In this document: piece by piece, positions 14,946 through 21,959 of the stretch
Position numbering within the stretch: the stretch's first letter is position 1
Layout of the letters: every line of letters begins with the position of its first letter
Assembly (NCBI GenBank): GCA_035570495.1
Contig: DATMLO010000059.1
Location: 1 to 29,404, forward strand
Length of the DNA: 29,404 nt
Direction: 5' to 3'
Source: DATARH01 sp035570495
Lineage (GTDB): Bacteria > Pseudomonadota > Alphaproteobacteria > ATCC43930 > CGMCC-115725
Position numbers and translations under genes: made by a program
Notes under the pieces: generated by a model
What the model was told of the DNA's origin: nothing
Databases searched by the model: none
What the model saw: only the letters and a program-made list of their open reading frames with translations

Positions 14946-16133
14946 TCACGTACGGCTCGGCCCGCGCATGAGTTCGGCGATCTCGTCGGCGCCGTAGCCC
15001 AGCTCGCGCAGCACATCCTCGGTGTGCTCGCCGAGACGTGGCGGCGGCAAGTTCTGGTCGAGGGTCCTGCCGGAGAATGAGACCGGAAACGGCATGGTCG
15101 TCAGCCTGCCCTCGGTCGGGTGATCGAGATTCTGGAAAAAGCCGGCCTCGTTGAGATACGGGTCGCGCACCACGCCCATCAGATCGTTGACGACGCCGTT
15201 CGGCACGTCGGCGGCGTCGAGCCGCGCCTGCCACTCGGCGGTCGAGCGCGTTTTGATGACCCCGGCAAGCCAGTCGTAGAGCGCGTCGATGTTAGAGGTA
15301 CGATGTTCGATCGTGTCGTAGCGCGGATCAGCAGCGAGCTCCGGCGCGCCCGCTACTTCGAACAGGCCGCGCCATTGCCGGTCGGTCGTCGCCAAGAGGC
15401 AAATATGGCCGTCGGTCGTCGCATAGGGCCGGCGATGCGGGGTCAGCATGCGCGGATAGCCGAGCCCTTTCTCCGGCTCGCCGAAGACGCCGTGCCACAG
15501 ATGGTCGACGAGGTTGAACGCGGCCATGGTGTCGACCATCGGCACATGAATTTCCTCGCCGCGCCCGGTCTTCTCACGCGCGTAGAGCGCCATGCCGATC
15601 ACCGAGGCCAGCACATACCCGGTCAGCTTGTCGGCGATGACCATCGGCGCGTAGCGCGGGCTCCCGTCACTGCCTTTGTTGAGCGCGGCGAACCCGCTCT
15701 CACCCTGGATGATGTCGTCGAACGCGCCGCGTTCGGCATGCGGGCCACCGGCGCGCCAGCCGCTCGCCGCGGCATAGATGAGAAGCGGGTTCGCGGCACC
15801 GACCGCCTGATACGCGATGCCGAGCCGCCGCGCGGCGCCGGGGCGCATGTTGTGCACCAGCACATCGGCGGTCGCCGCGAGCCGCAGCAAGGCTTCCCGC
15901 GCCTCGGCGCGCTTCAGGTCGAGCACGACGCTTTTCTTGTTGCGGTTGAGGTTGAGGAAATAGGCGCCCATGCCGGGGTGCCGCGCGGGCCCGAGCGCAC
16001 GCATCACGTCGCCTTCGGGCGGCTCGATCTTGATGACCTCGGCGCCGAGGTCGCCGAGGATCTGCGTCCCCACCGGCCCCAGCACCACGGCCGTCAGGTC
16101 GATGACGCGCACCCCCGCCAATGGACCGGACAT
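14946..16133 (-). CDS. Family III (CaiB/BaiF) CoA-transferase
   Basis: Transfers CoA between carboxylic acids through an aspartyl-CoA anhydride. The 395-residue protein opens with the family hallmark PLAGVRVIDLTAVVLGP and GDLGAEVIKIEPPEGD, then NRNKKSVVLDLK. The catalytic aspartate is D139 in AFDDIIQGESG. The C-terminal part has HPTEGRLTTMPFPVSFSG and LGEHTEDVLRELGY, all standard. GGAGGGAGGACC precedes the ATG, one of the strongest ribosome sites here. It heads a minus-strand run (membrane unknown, thiolase-like, DUF35, aldolase), suggesting it loads an acid as its CoA thioester for breakdown by that set. The acid cannot be named from sequence. Confidence 0.95.
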   Translation of the reverse strand: MSGPLAGVRVIDLTAVVLGPVGTQILGDLGAEVIKIEPPEGDVMRALGPARHPGMGAYFLNLNRNKKSVVLDLKRAEAREALLRLAATADVLVHNMRPGAARRLGIAYQAVGAANPLLIYAAASGWRAGGPHAERGAFDDIIQGESGFAALNKGSDGSPRYAPMVIADKLTGYVLASVIGMALYAREKTGRGEEIHVPMVDTMAAFNLVDHLWHGVFGEPEKGLGYPRMLTPHRRPYATTDGHICLLATTDRQWRGLFEVAGAPELAADPRYDTIEHRTSNIDALYDWLAGVIKTRSTAEWQARLDAADVPNGVVNDLMGVVRDPYLNEAGFFQNLDHPTEGRLTTMPFPVSFSGRTLDQNLPPPRLGEHTEDVLRELGYGADEIAELMRGPSRT

Positions 16134-16225
16134 GGTCCTCCCTCCAAACCGTCACGCGCATCGACCATCCTTCCTTGCCGCGAACCGCGCAAGGCGCAGG
16201 CGCGTAATGTGCATGGTAAAGCTGC

Positions 16226-16250
16226 ACCGCGCCGGTTGTGCCGGCGCGGT
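16226..16250. promoter_or_regulatory. Perfect inverted repeat between divergent genes
   Basis: ACCGCGCCGG (16226-16235) and CCGGCGCGGT (16241-16250) are perfect 10-base arms around the loop TTGTG. It sits in the 157-bp gap between the divergent CoA-transferase and the secreted unknown, 41 bp before the ATG of the latter. No T-run follows on either strand, so an operator or a 5'-leader hairpin is more likely than a terminator. Confidence 0.5.
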
Positions 16251-16290
16251 TAGGTCTCGTATAACCACGGCGAATCCGCAGGGGAAATCG

Positions 16291-17286
16291 ATGCGTATGA
16301 TCAACAAGACAACGGCGCGGCCAACCGTGCTGCTGGTTGCCGGGGCGCTCCTGGCATTCACGCTCTCCGTTCCGGCGCGAGCCGACGGCTTCGACCAGTT
16401 CAAGAAACTGGTCGAGCCGCAAATCCCGCCCGGGACGTTCAGCTACAAGAGCGGCAAGGGCCTGGGTGATGACGGCTTCGTGCTGCAGGACGCGGTCTTT
16501 ACGCCGCCGCCGAGCGATGCCGACAAGACCAAGAAGCCCGATCCGATCCACATCAAGACGGTCACCGTCGAGCATATCGATTTCGCCGCGATCGAAAAGC
16601 AGCAACCGCCGCTTTACGCCAAGGTGAAGTTCGACGGCGTGACTTCCGGCGCCAATGCCGGCGGGTTCGACCTGAAGCAGATGGCCGGGGTCGACCAGAT
16701 CAGTGCCGATTTCGGCTTTGACTACAAGCTCGACCCCGACAAGAAGAGCTTCACGCTGAAGCGGCTCGAACTCAACCTGAACGGGCTCGGCAAGCTGCAG
16801 ACATCGTTCGTGGTCAACGGGATCAGCCCCGACGCGGTCGCCAAGCCCGACGACGCGATGAAGAATGCGTCGCTCAAATCGGCCGACATGACCTATGACG
16901 ATGCTTCGCTGCTGGCGAAGGCGATCCCGGTCGCCGCGGCGATGCAGGGCAGCGACCCCAAGGCGTTCATCGCCCTCGCCATCGCGTTCCTCGACGGCGC
17001 TCGCGCCAATCAGGGCGCGGCGGCGCAAAAGGCGATCGACTCGCTCGTCGCCTATGTCGAGGACTACCAGAAGCCGAAGGGGCCGCTGAAGATCATGCTC
17101 AGCCCGCCCGGCGACGTATCGAACGCCGACCTCGAAAACGCCAAGACCGCCGACGACCTCGTCAAACTGCTCGGCATCCAGGTCAGCTATGCCGGCACCC
17201 GCGCCTCGAAACCGATGGAAGTCCCCGCCGCGAGCGACACGGACAAGGACGAGGACAAGGGCACGCTGGAAAAGAAGAAGGACTAA
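16291..17286 (+). CDS. Hypothetical secreted protein, Lys/Asp-rich
   Basis: I do not recognise a family for this 331-residue protein. It has a clear Sec signal peptide: basic MRMINKTTARP, a hydrophobic core (VLLVAGALLAFTLSV) and a likely cleavage after PARA (about residue 31). The mature part shows alternating beta-like strands (HIKTVTVEHIDFAAI, YKLDPDKKSFTLKRLELNLNGLGKL) followed by a helical alanine-rich region, and ends in a highly charged tail with SDTDKDEDKG and a lysine cluster. No cysteines or catalytic motifs are seen. AGGGGAAA precedes the ATG; the open frame upstream of it is the shadow of the CoA-transferase. It stands alone, convergent with the small membrane protein. Confidence 0.85.
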   Translation: MRMINKTTARPTVLLVAGALLAFTLSVPARADGFDQFKKLVEPQIPPGTFSYKSGKGLGDDGFVLQDAVFTPPPSDADKTKKPDPIHIKTVTVEHIDFAAIEKQQPPLYAKVKFDGVTSGANAGGFDLKQMAGVDQISADFGFDYKLDPDKKSFTLKRLELNLNGLGKLQTSFVVNGISPDAVAKPDDAMKNASLKSADMTYDDASLLAKAIPVAAAMQGSDPKAFIALAIAFLDGARANQGAAAQKAIDSLVAYVEDYQKPKGPLKIMLSPPGDVSNADLENAKTADDLVKLLGIQVSYAGTRASKPMEVPAASDTDKDEDKGTLEKKKD

Positions 17287-17309
17287 CGGCTCGCCGTTTC
17301 CGCGGGCCG

Positions 17310-17612
17310 TCAGGTTATCGGCGGGGCAGGAATCGCCCCGCCGGCACCCGCGTTCTCGATCAGCTTGCGGATCGCCGAGCGGAAGATCGGATTCGCCCGC
17401 CCTTGGCTCCGGATCAGATACGCCACAAGCCCGAGCAGCACGACATAGGCCAACGCTACGGCCGCTAAATCCGCTTTCCAGATGCCGTAGAGCCCAAAAA
17501 CCAGGGACGGCACGAAATAGATCGCGTACTGCAAAAACCGATCGAGAGTCCCTCGCGGTTCCGTCAGAAAGCGCGAGATCGTCGATTGCTCTTCCGGCGT
17601 TAGGATATTCAT
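17310..17612 (-). CDS. Small membrane protein of unknown function
   Basis: A 100-residue protein with two probable transmembrane helices, FLQYAIYFVPSLVFGLYGIW and VALAYVVLLGLVAYLI (about 26-45 and 53-68), and a short basic cytoplasmic or periplasmic tail. The N-terminus (MNILTPEEQSTISRFLTEP) is soluble. No family is recognised. The ATG at 17612 lies 5 bp after the stop of the racemase-like gene and has no strong ribosome site of its own, so translation probably depends on the upstream gene. Residue composition and the clear hydrophobic pattern support coding. Confidence 0.7.
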   Translation of the reverse strand: MNILTPEEQSTISRFLTEPRGTLDRFLQYAIYFVPSLVFGLYGIWKADLAAVALAYVVLLGLVAYLIRSQGRANPIFRSAIRKLIENAGAGGAIPAPPIT

Positions 17613-17617
17613 AGCGC

Positions 17618-18268
17618 TTAGCCAATCATCCCCTTCATCTTGGTCACCGCCGCGCTGGGGGCGGTCAGCACCGGGCAGCGCACCACCGCCTTGACCGCCG
17701 CAGCGGCGCGCGAGGTGGAGAAATGCGCGAGCAGCACCGCATCGTGATCGGCAAAGCGCGGCGCGGCGATGGCGACGAGTTGGTCGTGCTCGGCGCCGTC
17801 GCCCGCCTGTAGCGCCTTCATCGCGCCGGGCACGCAAAAGCTGCTGAGCGCCGCCTTTGACTTGGTGTCGCCGGCCATGTCGCGAAACTCCTCTTCCATG
17901 CCGGCGACGCTCGGCTCGAAGGTGGCGAGCATGCCGAGCCGCTTGCCGGCGGCGAGCGCCGCCTCGAACATCGCCTCGTTGGGCTTCAGCACCGGGATGC
18001 TCGCCTTCCCGGCCGCCTGCTCGATCGCCTCGCCAAAGGCCGAGCAGGTAAAGAGGATGCCGTCGGCGCCGTTGTCCTCGGCGTAGCGCGCCAGCAGTAG
18101 AAAGCGGCCGACCATCTTTTCGGTCAGCCGGCCCTCGCGCTCACGGTCGCGCGACAGGGAGGTGTCGAGGATGTCGACACACTCCGCTTCCGGCCAGAGC
18201 TGGCGGAACGCATCGTGCACCGGGGGTATCGCCACCGCGACGGCATGGATGAGCGCGATCCGGGGCAT
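17618..18268 (-). CDS. Asp/Glu racemase superfamily protein with a single active-site cysteine
   Basis: A 216-residue protein of the aspartate/glutamate/hydantoin racemase superfamily (also maleate isomerase and arylmalonate decarboxylase). The first active-site cysteine is present as C75 in GILFTCSAFG. The second, normally in a GCT-like motif near residue 183, is replaced: the segment reads VLLAHFSTSRAA. Two-base racemisation is therefore unlikely, and an isomerase, decarboxylase or altered racemase is possible. IPVLKPNEAM and GKRLGMLATFEPS correspond to the family's middle strands. It is followed by a small membrane-protein gene 5 bp downstream and is divergent from the MaoC-like gene (68-bp gap). 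Confidence 0.82.
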   Translation of the reverse strand: MPRIALIHAVAVAIPPVHDAFRQLWPEAECVDILDTSLSRDREREGRLTEKMVGRFLLLARYAEDNGADGILFTCSAFGEAIEQAAGKASIPVLKPNEAMFEAALAAGKRLGMLATFEPSVAGMEEEFRDMAGDTKSKAALSSFCVPGAMKALQAGDGAEHDQLVAIAAPRFADHDAVLLAHFSTSRAAAAVKAVVRCPVLTAPSAAVTKMKGMIG

Positions 18269-18336
18269 GGTGTTTCTCGCAAAAATCCGTGACGCCGCGA
18301 TGTTACCATCCGGCGGGTTTGTCGCGGGAGAGCGAT

Positions 18337-18798
18337 ATGGAAACCGTGGGGCTCGGGCTTTATTTCGAGGATCTGCCGGTCGGCCGACAATTCAAGACGA
18401 TCGGCCGCACCGTCACCGAGGCGGACATCACCGCCTTTGTGAACTGCACCGGCATGGTCGAGGTGCTGTTCACCAACCTCGAATTTCTGGCGCATGAAAG
18501 CGACATCAAGGGCCGGCCCGCGCCGGGCGCGCTCGTCTATGCCTTTGCCGAAGGGCTCCTCACCCAATCGACGATGCAGCACACCGGGTTTGCGTTCCTC
18601 CATATGGAGCTGAATGTCGAGGGCCCGGTCGTCGCCGGCGACACGATCCATGTCGAATGTGAGGTCGTTGAGGCGCGGCTTTCCAAAAGCCGCCCCGGCC
18701 GCGGCCTCGTACGCACCCGCAACCGCATCGTCAACCAGCGCGGCGAGGCGGTGCAGACCTACACCCCGCTGCGCATGGTCAAATGCCGGGAGGGTTGA
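18337..18798 (+). CDS. MaoC-like hot-dog protein lacking the canonical hydratase residues
   Basis: Hot-dog-fold protein of 153 residues related to (R)-specific enoyl-CoA hydratases. It starts with GLGLYFEDLPVGRQFKTIGRTVTEADITAFVN, the typical MaoC opening, and continues with KGRPAPGALVYAFAEGL and VEGPVVAGDTIHVECEVVE. The catalytic Asp and His of the usual G-D-x-N-P-x-H motif are not present: the corresponding segment reads TGMVEVLF (38-45). It may be a thioesterase, a binding protein or a hydratase using other residues. ATG 18337 is preceded by CGGGAGAGC; an in-frame ATG at 18289 would overlap the promoter region. It converges on the amidohydrolase, with 3 bp between the stops. Confidence 0.87.
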   Translation: METVGLGLYFEDLPVGRQFKTIGRTVTEADITAFVNCTGMVEVLFTNLEFLAHESDIKGRPAPGALVYAFAEGLLTQSTMQHTGFAFLHMELNVEGPVVAGDTIHVECEVVEARLSKSRPGRGLVRTRNRIVNQRGEAVQTYTPLRMVKCREG

Positions 18799-18801
18799 CC
18801 C

Positions 18802-19863
18802 TCACCCCGCGAACCGCGGCAGCAACCGCGCGGCGTTGCCGCGGTCGATCGCCTGGCGCTCGGCCTGGGTCAGCGCGATTTCGCCGAGGCCGTCGACATT
18901 CTGTTCGAGCGTGTAATACGGGTAGTCGCTGCCGAACAGCACCTGGCTTGCCGGCACGAATTTGAGCAGCGCCGCCATGGTTGACGCGAAATAGGCATTG
19001 GCGGTGTCGTAATAAAGCCGGGTCAACTCGTGCATCACGCCTTGCGGCGCGATCTGCGCCAGGTCGGGGCGCGCGCGGGTCATGTTGACGATGCGCCCGG
19101 CGAGCGCCGGCACCGGCCCGCCGGCATGCGAGAATATCCATGAGATGTCGGGGTATTTCACGAACGATCCCGACAGCAGCAAGCTCACCACGGCACGGCC
19201 GGTGTCGTAGGGCCATTCGAGCATCGACGGCTGCGCCCCGGGCACCAGATTGCCGCAGCACTCGGGCGTGTTCGGGTGAAAATACGCGACCGCCTTGCGG
19301 CGGTTGAGTTCCTCCCACACCGGCGCGAACACCGCGTCGCCCGGCCATTTGTCGCCGTAGCTCGTCATCAGCCCGACCCCGTCCGCCTTCAGGGTGTCGA
19401 GCGCATAGGCGATCTCCTTGAGGGCGCCGTCGACATCGGGGAGCGGCATCGCCGCGAACAGGCCAAAGCGGCCGGGATGATCGCGGCTTGTCTGCGCCGC
19501 GTAGTCATTGCAGGCGCGGGCGAGATCGCGCGCCTGAGCCACGTCCTTGAAGTGCGGCCCCCAGGGCGACATCGACAGGATCGCGGTGGCGACCCCGGTC
19601 TTATCCATGTGGTCGAGAACGCCGGTGACGCTCCACCCGGTCATCAGCGGGCTCGGCTTGTTGCCGACCACCTCTTCGACCTTGTCGAGATAGGCCGGCG
19701 GAAAGAAATGATGATGCACATCGATCCGGCGCGGCGCGGGATCATGCGGATCGTCCGCACGCGCCCTCGCCGATCCCAGCGCCACGATGCCGGCGAGGCC
19801 GCCCAGCACCAGTCGCCGCGACAGGCCACCACAGCCGCAATGCGGCGAGTGCCGATGCATCAT
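18802..19863 (-). CDS. Amidohydrolase-2 (ACMSD-like) family protein with Tat-type signal
   Basis: Metal-dependent hydrolase or decarboxylase of 353 residues. The N-terminus has a twin-arginine-like signal (SRRLVLGG at 15-22, hydrophobic stretch, SARARA near 36), preceded by an unusual His/Cys-rich MMHRHSPHCGCGG. The mature TIM barrel keeps the metal site: HxH at H50/H52 (IDVHHHF), the strand-5 histidine in AYFHPNT, the histidine in FSHAGG and the aspartate in LFGSDYPYY. Most relatives (2-amino-3-carboxymuconate semialdehyde decarboxylase, gamma-resorcylate decarboxylase) are cytosolic, so predicted export is notable. GAAGGGAAC precedes the ATG at 19863. The cysteine-rich unknown ends 10 bp upstream on the same strand. 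Confidence 0.9.
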   Translation of the reverse strand: MMHRHSPHCGCGGLSRRLVLGGLAGIVALGSARARADDPHDPAPRRIDVHHHFFPPAYLDKVEEVVGNKPSPLMTGWSVTGVLDHMDKTGVATAILSMSPWGPHFKDVAQARDLARACNDYAAQTSRDHPGRFGLFAAMPLPDVDGALKEIAYALDTLKADGVGLMTSYGDKWPGDAVFAPVWEELNRRKAVAYFHPNTPECCGNLVPGAQPSMLEWPYDTGRAVVSLLLSGSFVKYPDISWIFSHAGGPVPALAGRIVNMTRARPDLAQIAPQGVMHELTRLYYDTANAYFASTMAALLKFVPASQVLFGSDYPYYTLEQNVDGLGEIALTQAERQAIDRGNAARLLPRFAG

Positions 19864-19873
19864 GCCGTTCCCT

Positions 19874-20281
19874 TCAGGGAGACCAATGGGGGTCCAGGCT
19901 CTTGCGGTGGCCGCGCGGGCAACAGCCGAGCCCGGTACTCGAAATCGACCAATGCGCCGGGCAATAGAACTCAGCGCATGCATCGCACATCCCGGCGCCG
20001 TCGTGAAATCCGGCGGTCCGCAGCCTCTCGGGGGTCGGATTGGTGACTGCTGCGAGGATCGCGGCGGCGCGCTCGGAGGAAATCGCATCACCGACCCAGC
20101 CATTACCGCCGCCCGAGCCTTCGTAGAGCAGATAGTGCGAGCCCGCGATGCGGTATGTCGTGAACGCATCGCGTCGCGCTTGCGGCCACGATACCCACTC
20201 CGCCGGCAGCTCCTCGGGAGCGAGAACCTCGATACTCCCGCAACGCTGCCCGCATTCCCTGCATTTGGGCTGAAAGCGCAT
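19874..20281 (-). CDS. Hypothetical cysteine-rich protein, putative zinc-binding
   Basis: Not recognised. The 135-residue protein carries cysteines at both ends: C7, C10 and C14 (CRECGQRCG) near the start, and C99, C102, C107, H110, C120, C121 and H125 near the end (CDACAEFYCPAHW ... CCPRGH), a spacing that suggests one or two zinc sites. The middle contains ARRDAFTTYRIAGSHYLLYEGSGGGNGWVGD. It lies 8 bp after the stop of the SnoaL-like gene and 10 bp before the amidohydrolase start, so the three genes look like one operon. The ribosome site is weak. The reading frame continues open upstream only as a shadow of the neighbour. Confidence 0.72.
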   Translation of the reverse strand: MRFQPKCRECGQRCGSIEVLAPEELPAEWVSWPQARRDAFTTYRIAGSHYLLYEGSGGGNGWVGDAISSERAAAILAAVTNPTPERLRTAGFHDGAGMCDACAEFYCPAHWSISSTGLGCCPRGHRKSLDPHWSP

Positions 20282-20289
20282 GCGCGGCT

Positions 20290-20697
20290 TCAGAGCAGGC
20301 CCATCGCGCTCGGGCCGCCTTGCTCCTTGACGTTGAAAGCGGCTTCCCAGACCGCGATCTTGCCGCCCTTCATCACCCACACCTCGACGCCGCGGCCCTG
20401 CATCTTCTTGGCCGTCAGCGTGTCCTCCCACCAGCCTTCCCAATAATTGGCGATGGTGTCGCCGGCGAGCGCGCGAAACTCCTTTTTGAGCCGGTAGCCC
20501 TTTTGCCGCTCCATGCGGCCGCGAAACAGCTTTTCGAGCGCCGCCTTGCCGTTCAACTCCGGCAGATCGCCGAACTTGACGACGCAGTCGTCGGTAAACC
20601 CGGCGAGCAGCGCCTCGATATTCCACGGCATGAACAGCGACTCGACATGCGCGACAAAGGCGCGCGCTTCGTCTTCCGTGCGCGGGTTACCGGGCAT
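20290..20697 (-). CDS. SnoaL-like / nuclear-transport-factor-2 fold protein
   Basis: Small alpha+beta-barrel protein of 135 residues. The N-terminal helix pair with FMPWNIEALLAGFTDDCVVKFGDLPELNGKAALEKLFRGRM is the common opening of SnoaL-like/NTF2 polyketide-cyclase-type proteins. Curved strands follow (KGYRLKKEFRALAGDTIANYWEGWWED, GRGVEVWVMKGGKIAVWEAAFNV). The length matches single-domain members. AGGGAGG is positioned ideally before the ATG at 20697. The family includes isomerases, hydrolases and ligand carriers; function here is unknown. It heads a probable operon with the cysteine-rich unknown and the amidohydrolase. A family-A repeat lies directly upstream. Confidence 0.88.
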   Translation of the reverse strand: MPGNPRTEDEARAFVAHVESLFMPWNIEALLAGFTDDCVVKFGDLPELNGKAALEKLFRGRMERQKGYRLKKEFRALAGDTIANYWEGWWEDTLTAKKMQGRGVEVWVMKGGKIAVWEAAFNVKEQGGPSAMGLL

Positions 20698-20717
20698 TGA
20701 ACCTCCCTGATTTGCGT

Positions 20718-20809
20718 CGTCATTACGAGCGAAGCGAAGCAATCCCCTGCCGTCTTGGCCCTCAGCCGAGGGAGATTGCTTCGTCGCCTTACGGCTCCTC
20801 GCAATGACG
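20718..20809. repeat. Palindromic intergenic repeat, family A
   Basis: Begins with CGTCATTACGAGCGAAGCGA and ends with TCCTCGCAATGACG. The inner arms AGCAATCCC and GGGAGATTGCT also pair. It is a second full copy of the element at 2314-2404, with changed bases in the left arm. It lies between the 2-hydroxyacid dehydrogenase stop (20817) and the SnoaL-like gene start (20697), all on the minus strand, and ends 8 bp from the stop codon. Confidence 0.8.
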
Positions 20810-20816
20810 CTCCGCG

Positions 20817-21797
20817 TTACACCGCATCGCGCAATTCGGGGACGATCCAGAACGCCCGCTGCCCGCGCGCCACGCGCTCGCAATTGTCGAACGCGTTGCG
20901 CCAGCGCTTCGGGTGGTTGTCCCAGGTCGGGCCGGCCGAATGCGGGCTGAAGATGGCGTTCTTCAGCGTGAAGAGATCGTGATCGGGCTTGGGCGGCTCC
21001 TGGACCATGACGTCGAGCCCGGCCGCCATGATCGTCCCGTCGCGCAACGCGTTGTAGAGCGCCACCTCGTCGACCACCGGCCCGCGGCAGGTGTTGATGA
21101 GGATCGCGGTCTTTTTCATCATGTTGAGCTCGCGCTCGCCGATCAGATTATGCGTCGACAGGTCGAGCGGCACGTGCAGCGAGACATAGTCCGAAGTCTT
21201 CAGCAGCTCGGGGAATAGCACGAAGCGCGCGCCGAGCGCGTCCTCTTGCTGCGTCGAGAGCCGGTTGATGTCGTAATACTGAACGCGCATATCGAATGCC
21301 TTGGCGCGGCGCACGACCTTGGTGCCGATATTGCCGAGGCCGACAACGCCGAGCACCTTGTCCTCGAGCTCATAGAGCTTGGTCGAGTTGAAGTCGTTGC
21401 CGCGCCAGCGCCCGGACACGACGCCGTCATGCACCGAGATCAGGTTACGCGACACCGCGAGCATCAGCATGATCGCGTGCTCGGCGACCGCGGTTGCGTT
21501 GGCGCCGCCATTGTTGCAGATCGGGACGCCGGCTGAGCGCGCGGCGTCGAGGTCATAGGTGTTGTAGCCCGCGCTCAACGTCTGGACCAATTTCAGCTTC
21601 GGCGCCTGGGCATAGAATTCCGGGCCGTGCTTGAACTGGCCGGCGCCGATGTAAAAATCCGCATCCTTCAGCAGGTTCCAGAATTCCGCATGGCCATGCG
21701 GCGCGGCGACCAGCTCCAGGTCGCTCGGCAGCATGTCGCGGGCGATCTGCATCGTCTCGTCGCCGTGGGCGTCCGGCGTCAGGATGCGGTAGGGCAT
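20817..21797 (-). CDS. D-isomer-specific 2-hydroxyacid dehydrogenase
   Basis: NAD(P)-dependent reduction of 2-oxoacids or oxidation of D-2-hydroxyacids, such as glyoxylate/hydroxypyruvate or D-lactate. The 326-residue protein has the Rossmann motif GLGNIG (153-158), the substrate-binding arginine R238 in NTCRGP, E267 in DVMVQEPP and catalytic H286 in SPHSAGPTW, so the Arg-Glu-His triad is complete. The N-terminal substrate lobe includes LSAGYNTYDLD. The ATG at 21797 follows AGAGGAGAC; an in-frame ATG at 21839 is poorly placed. It is divergent from an FMN-dependent alpha-hydroxyacid oxidase, whose substrates overlap, with an inverted repeat in the shared control region. Confidence 0.93.
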   Translation of the reverse strand: MPYRILTPDAHGDETMQIARDMLPSDLELVAAPHGHAEFWNLLKDADFYIGAGQFKHGPEFYAQAPKLKLVQTLSAGYNTYDLDAARSAGVPICNNGGANATAVAEHAIMLMLAVSRNLISVHDGVVSGRWRGNDFNSTKLYELEDKVLGVVGLGNIGTKVVRRAKAFDMRVQYYDINRLSTQQEDALGARFVLFPELLKTSDYVSLHVPLDLSTHNLIGERELNMMKKTAILINTCRGPVVDEVALYNALRDGTIMAAGLDVMVQEPPKPDHDLFTLKNAIFSPHSAGPTWDNHPKRWRNAFDNCERVARGQRAFWIVPELRDAV

Positions 21798-21862
21798 GGC
21801 GCGTCTCCTCTGTGGGCGGGTTTCTTTTCCGGCCGGCATCGTAGCGACAGCGCGCCGCGCTC

Positions 21863-21891
21863 CCCAAGCGCAAAGTAGGGCGACGCTTGGG
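21863..21891. promoter_or_regulatory. Inverted repeat in a divergent promoter region, candidate operator
   Basis: CCCAAGCG (21863-21870) and CGCTTGGG (21884-21891) are perfect 8-base arms separated by 13 bases. It is placed between the divergent 2-hydroxyacid dehydrogenase (start 21797) and alpha-hydroxyacid oxidase (start 21960). Arm length and centre spacing suit binding by a dimeric regulator over two helical turns. No regulator gene is nearby in the window. Confidence 0.45.
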
Positions 21892-21959
21892 TTGCCGCTG
21901 CATAGCTCGTCCGTTACGCTCGGCTAACATCATTTGCGCGTATTCCCCACGAGGTCCCG

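Noticed and set aside
15700..17625. 641-residue minus-strand open frame over the CoA-transferase start and the secreted unknown
   Set aside because: It crosses the divergent promoter region and a gene with a clear signal peptide; no domain is recognisable in it.
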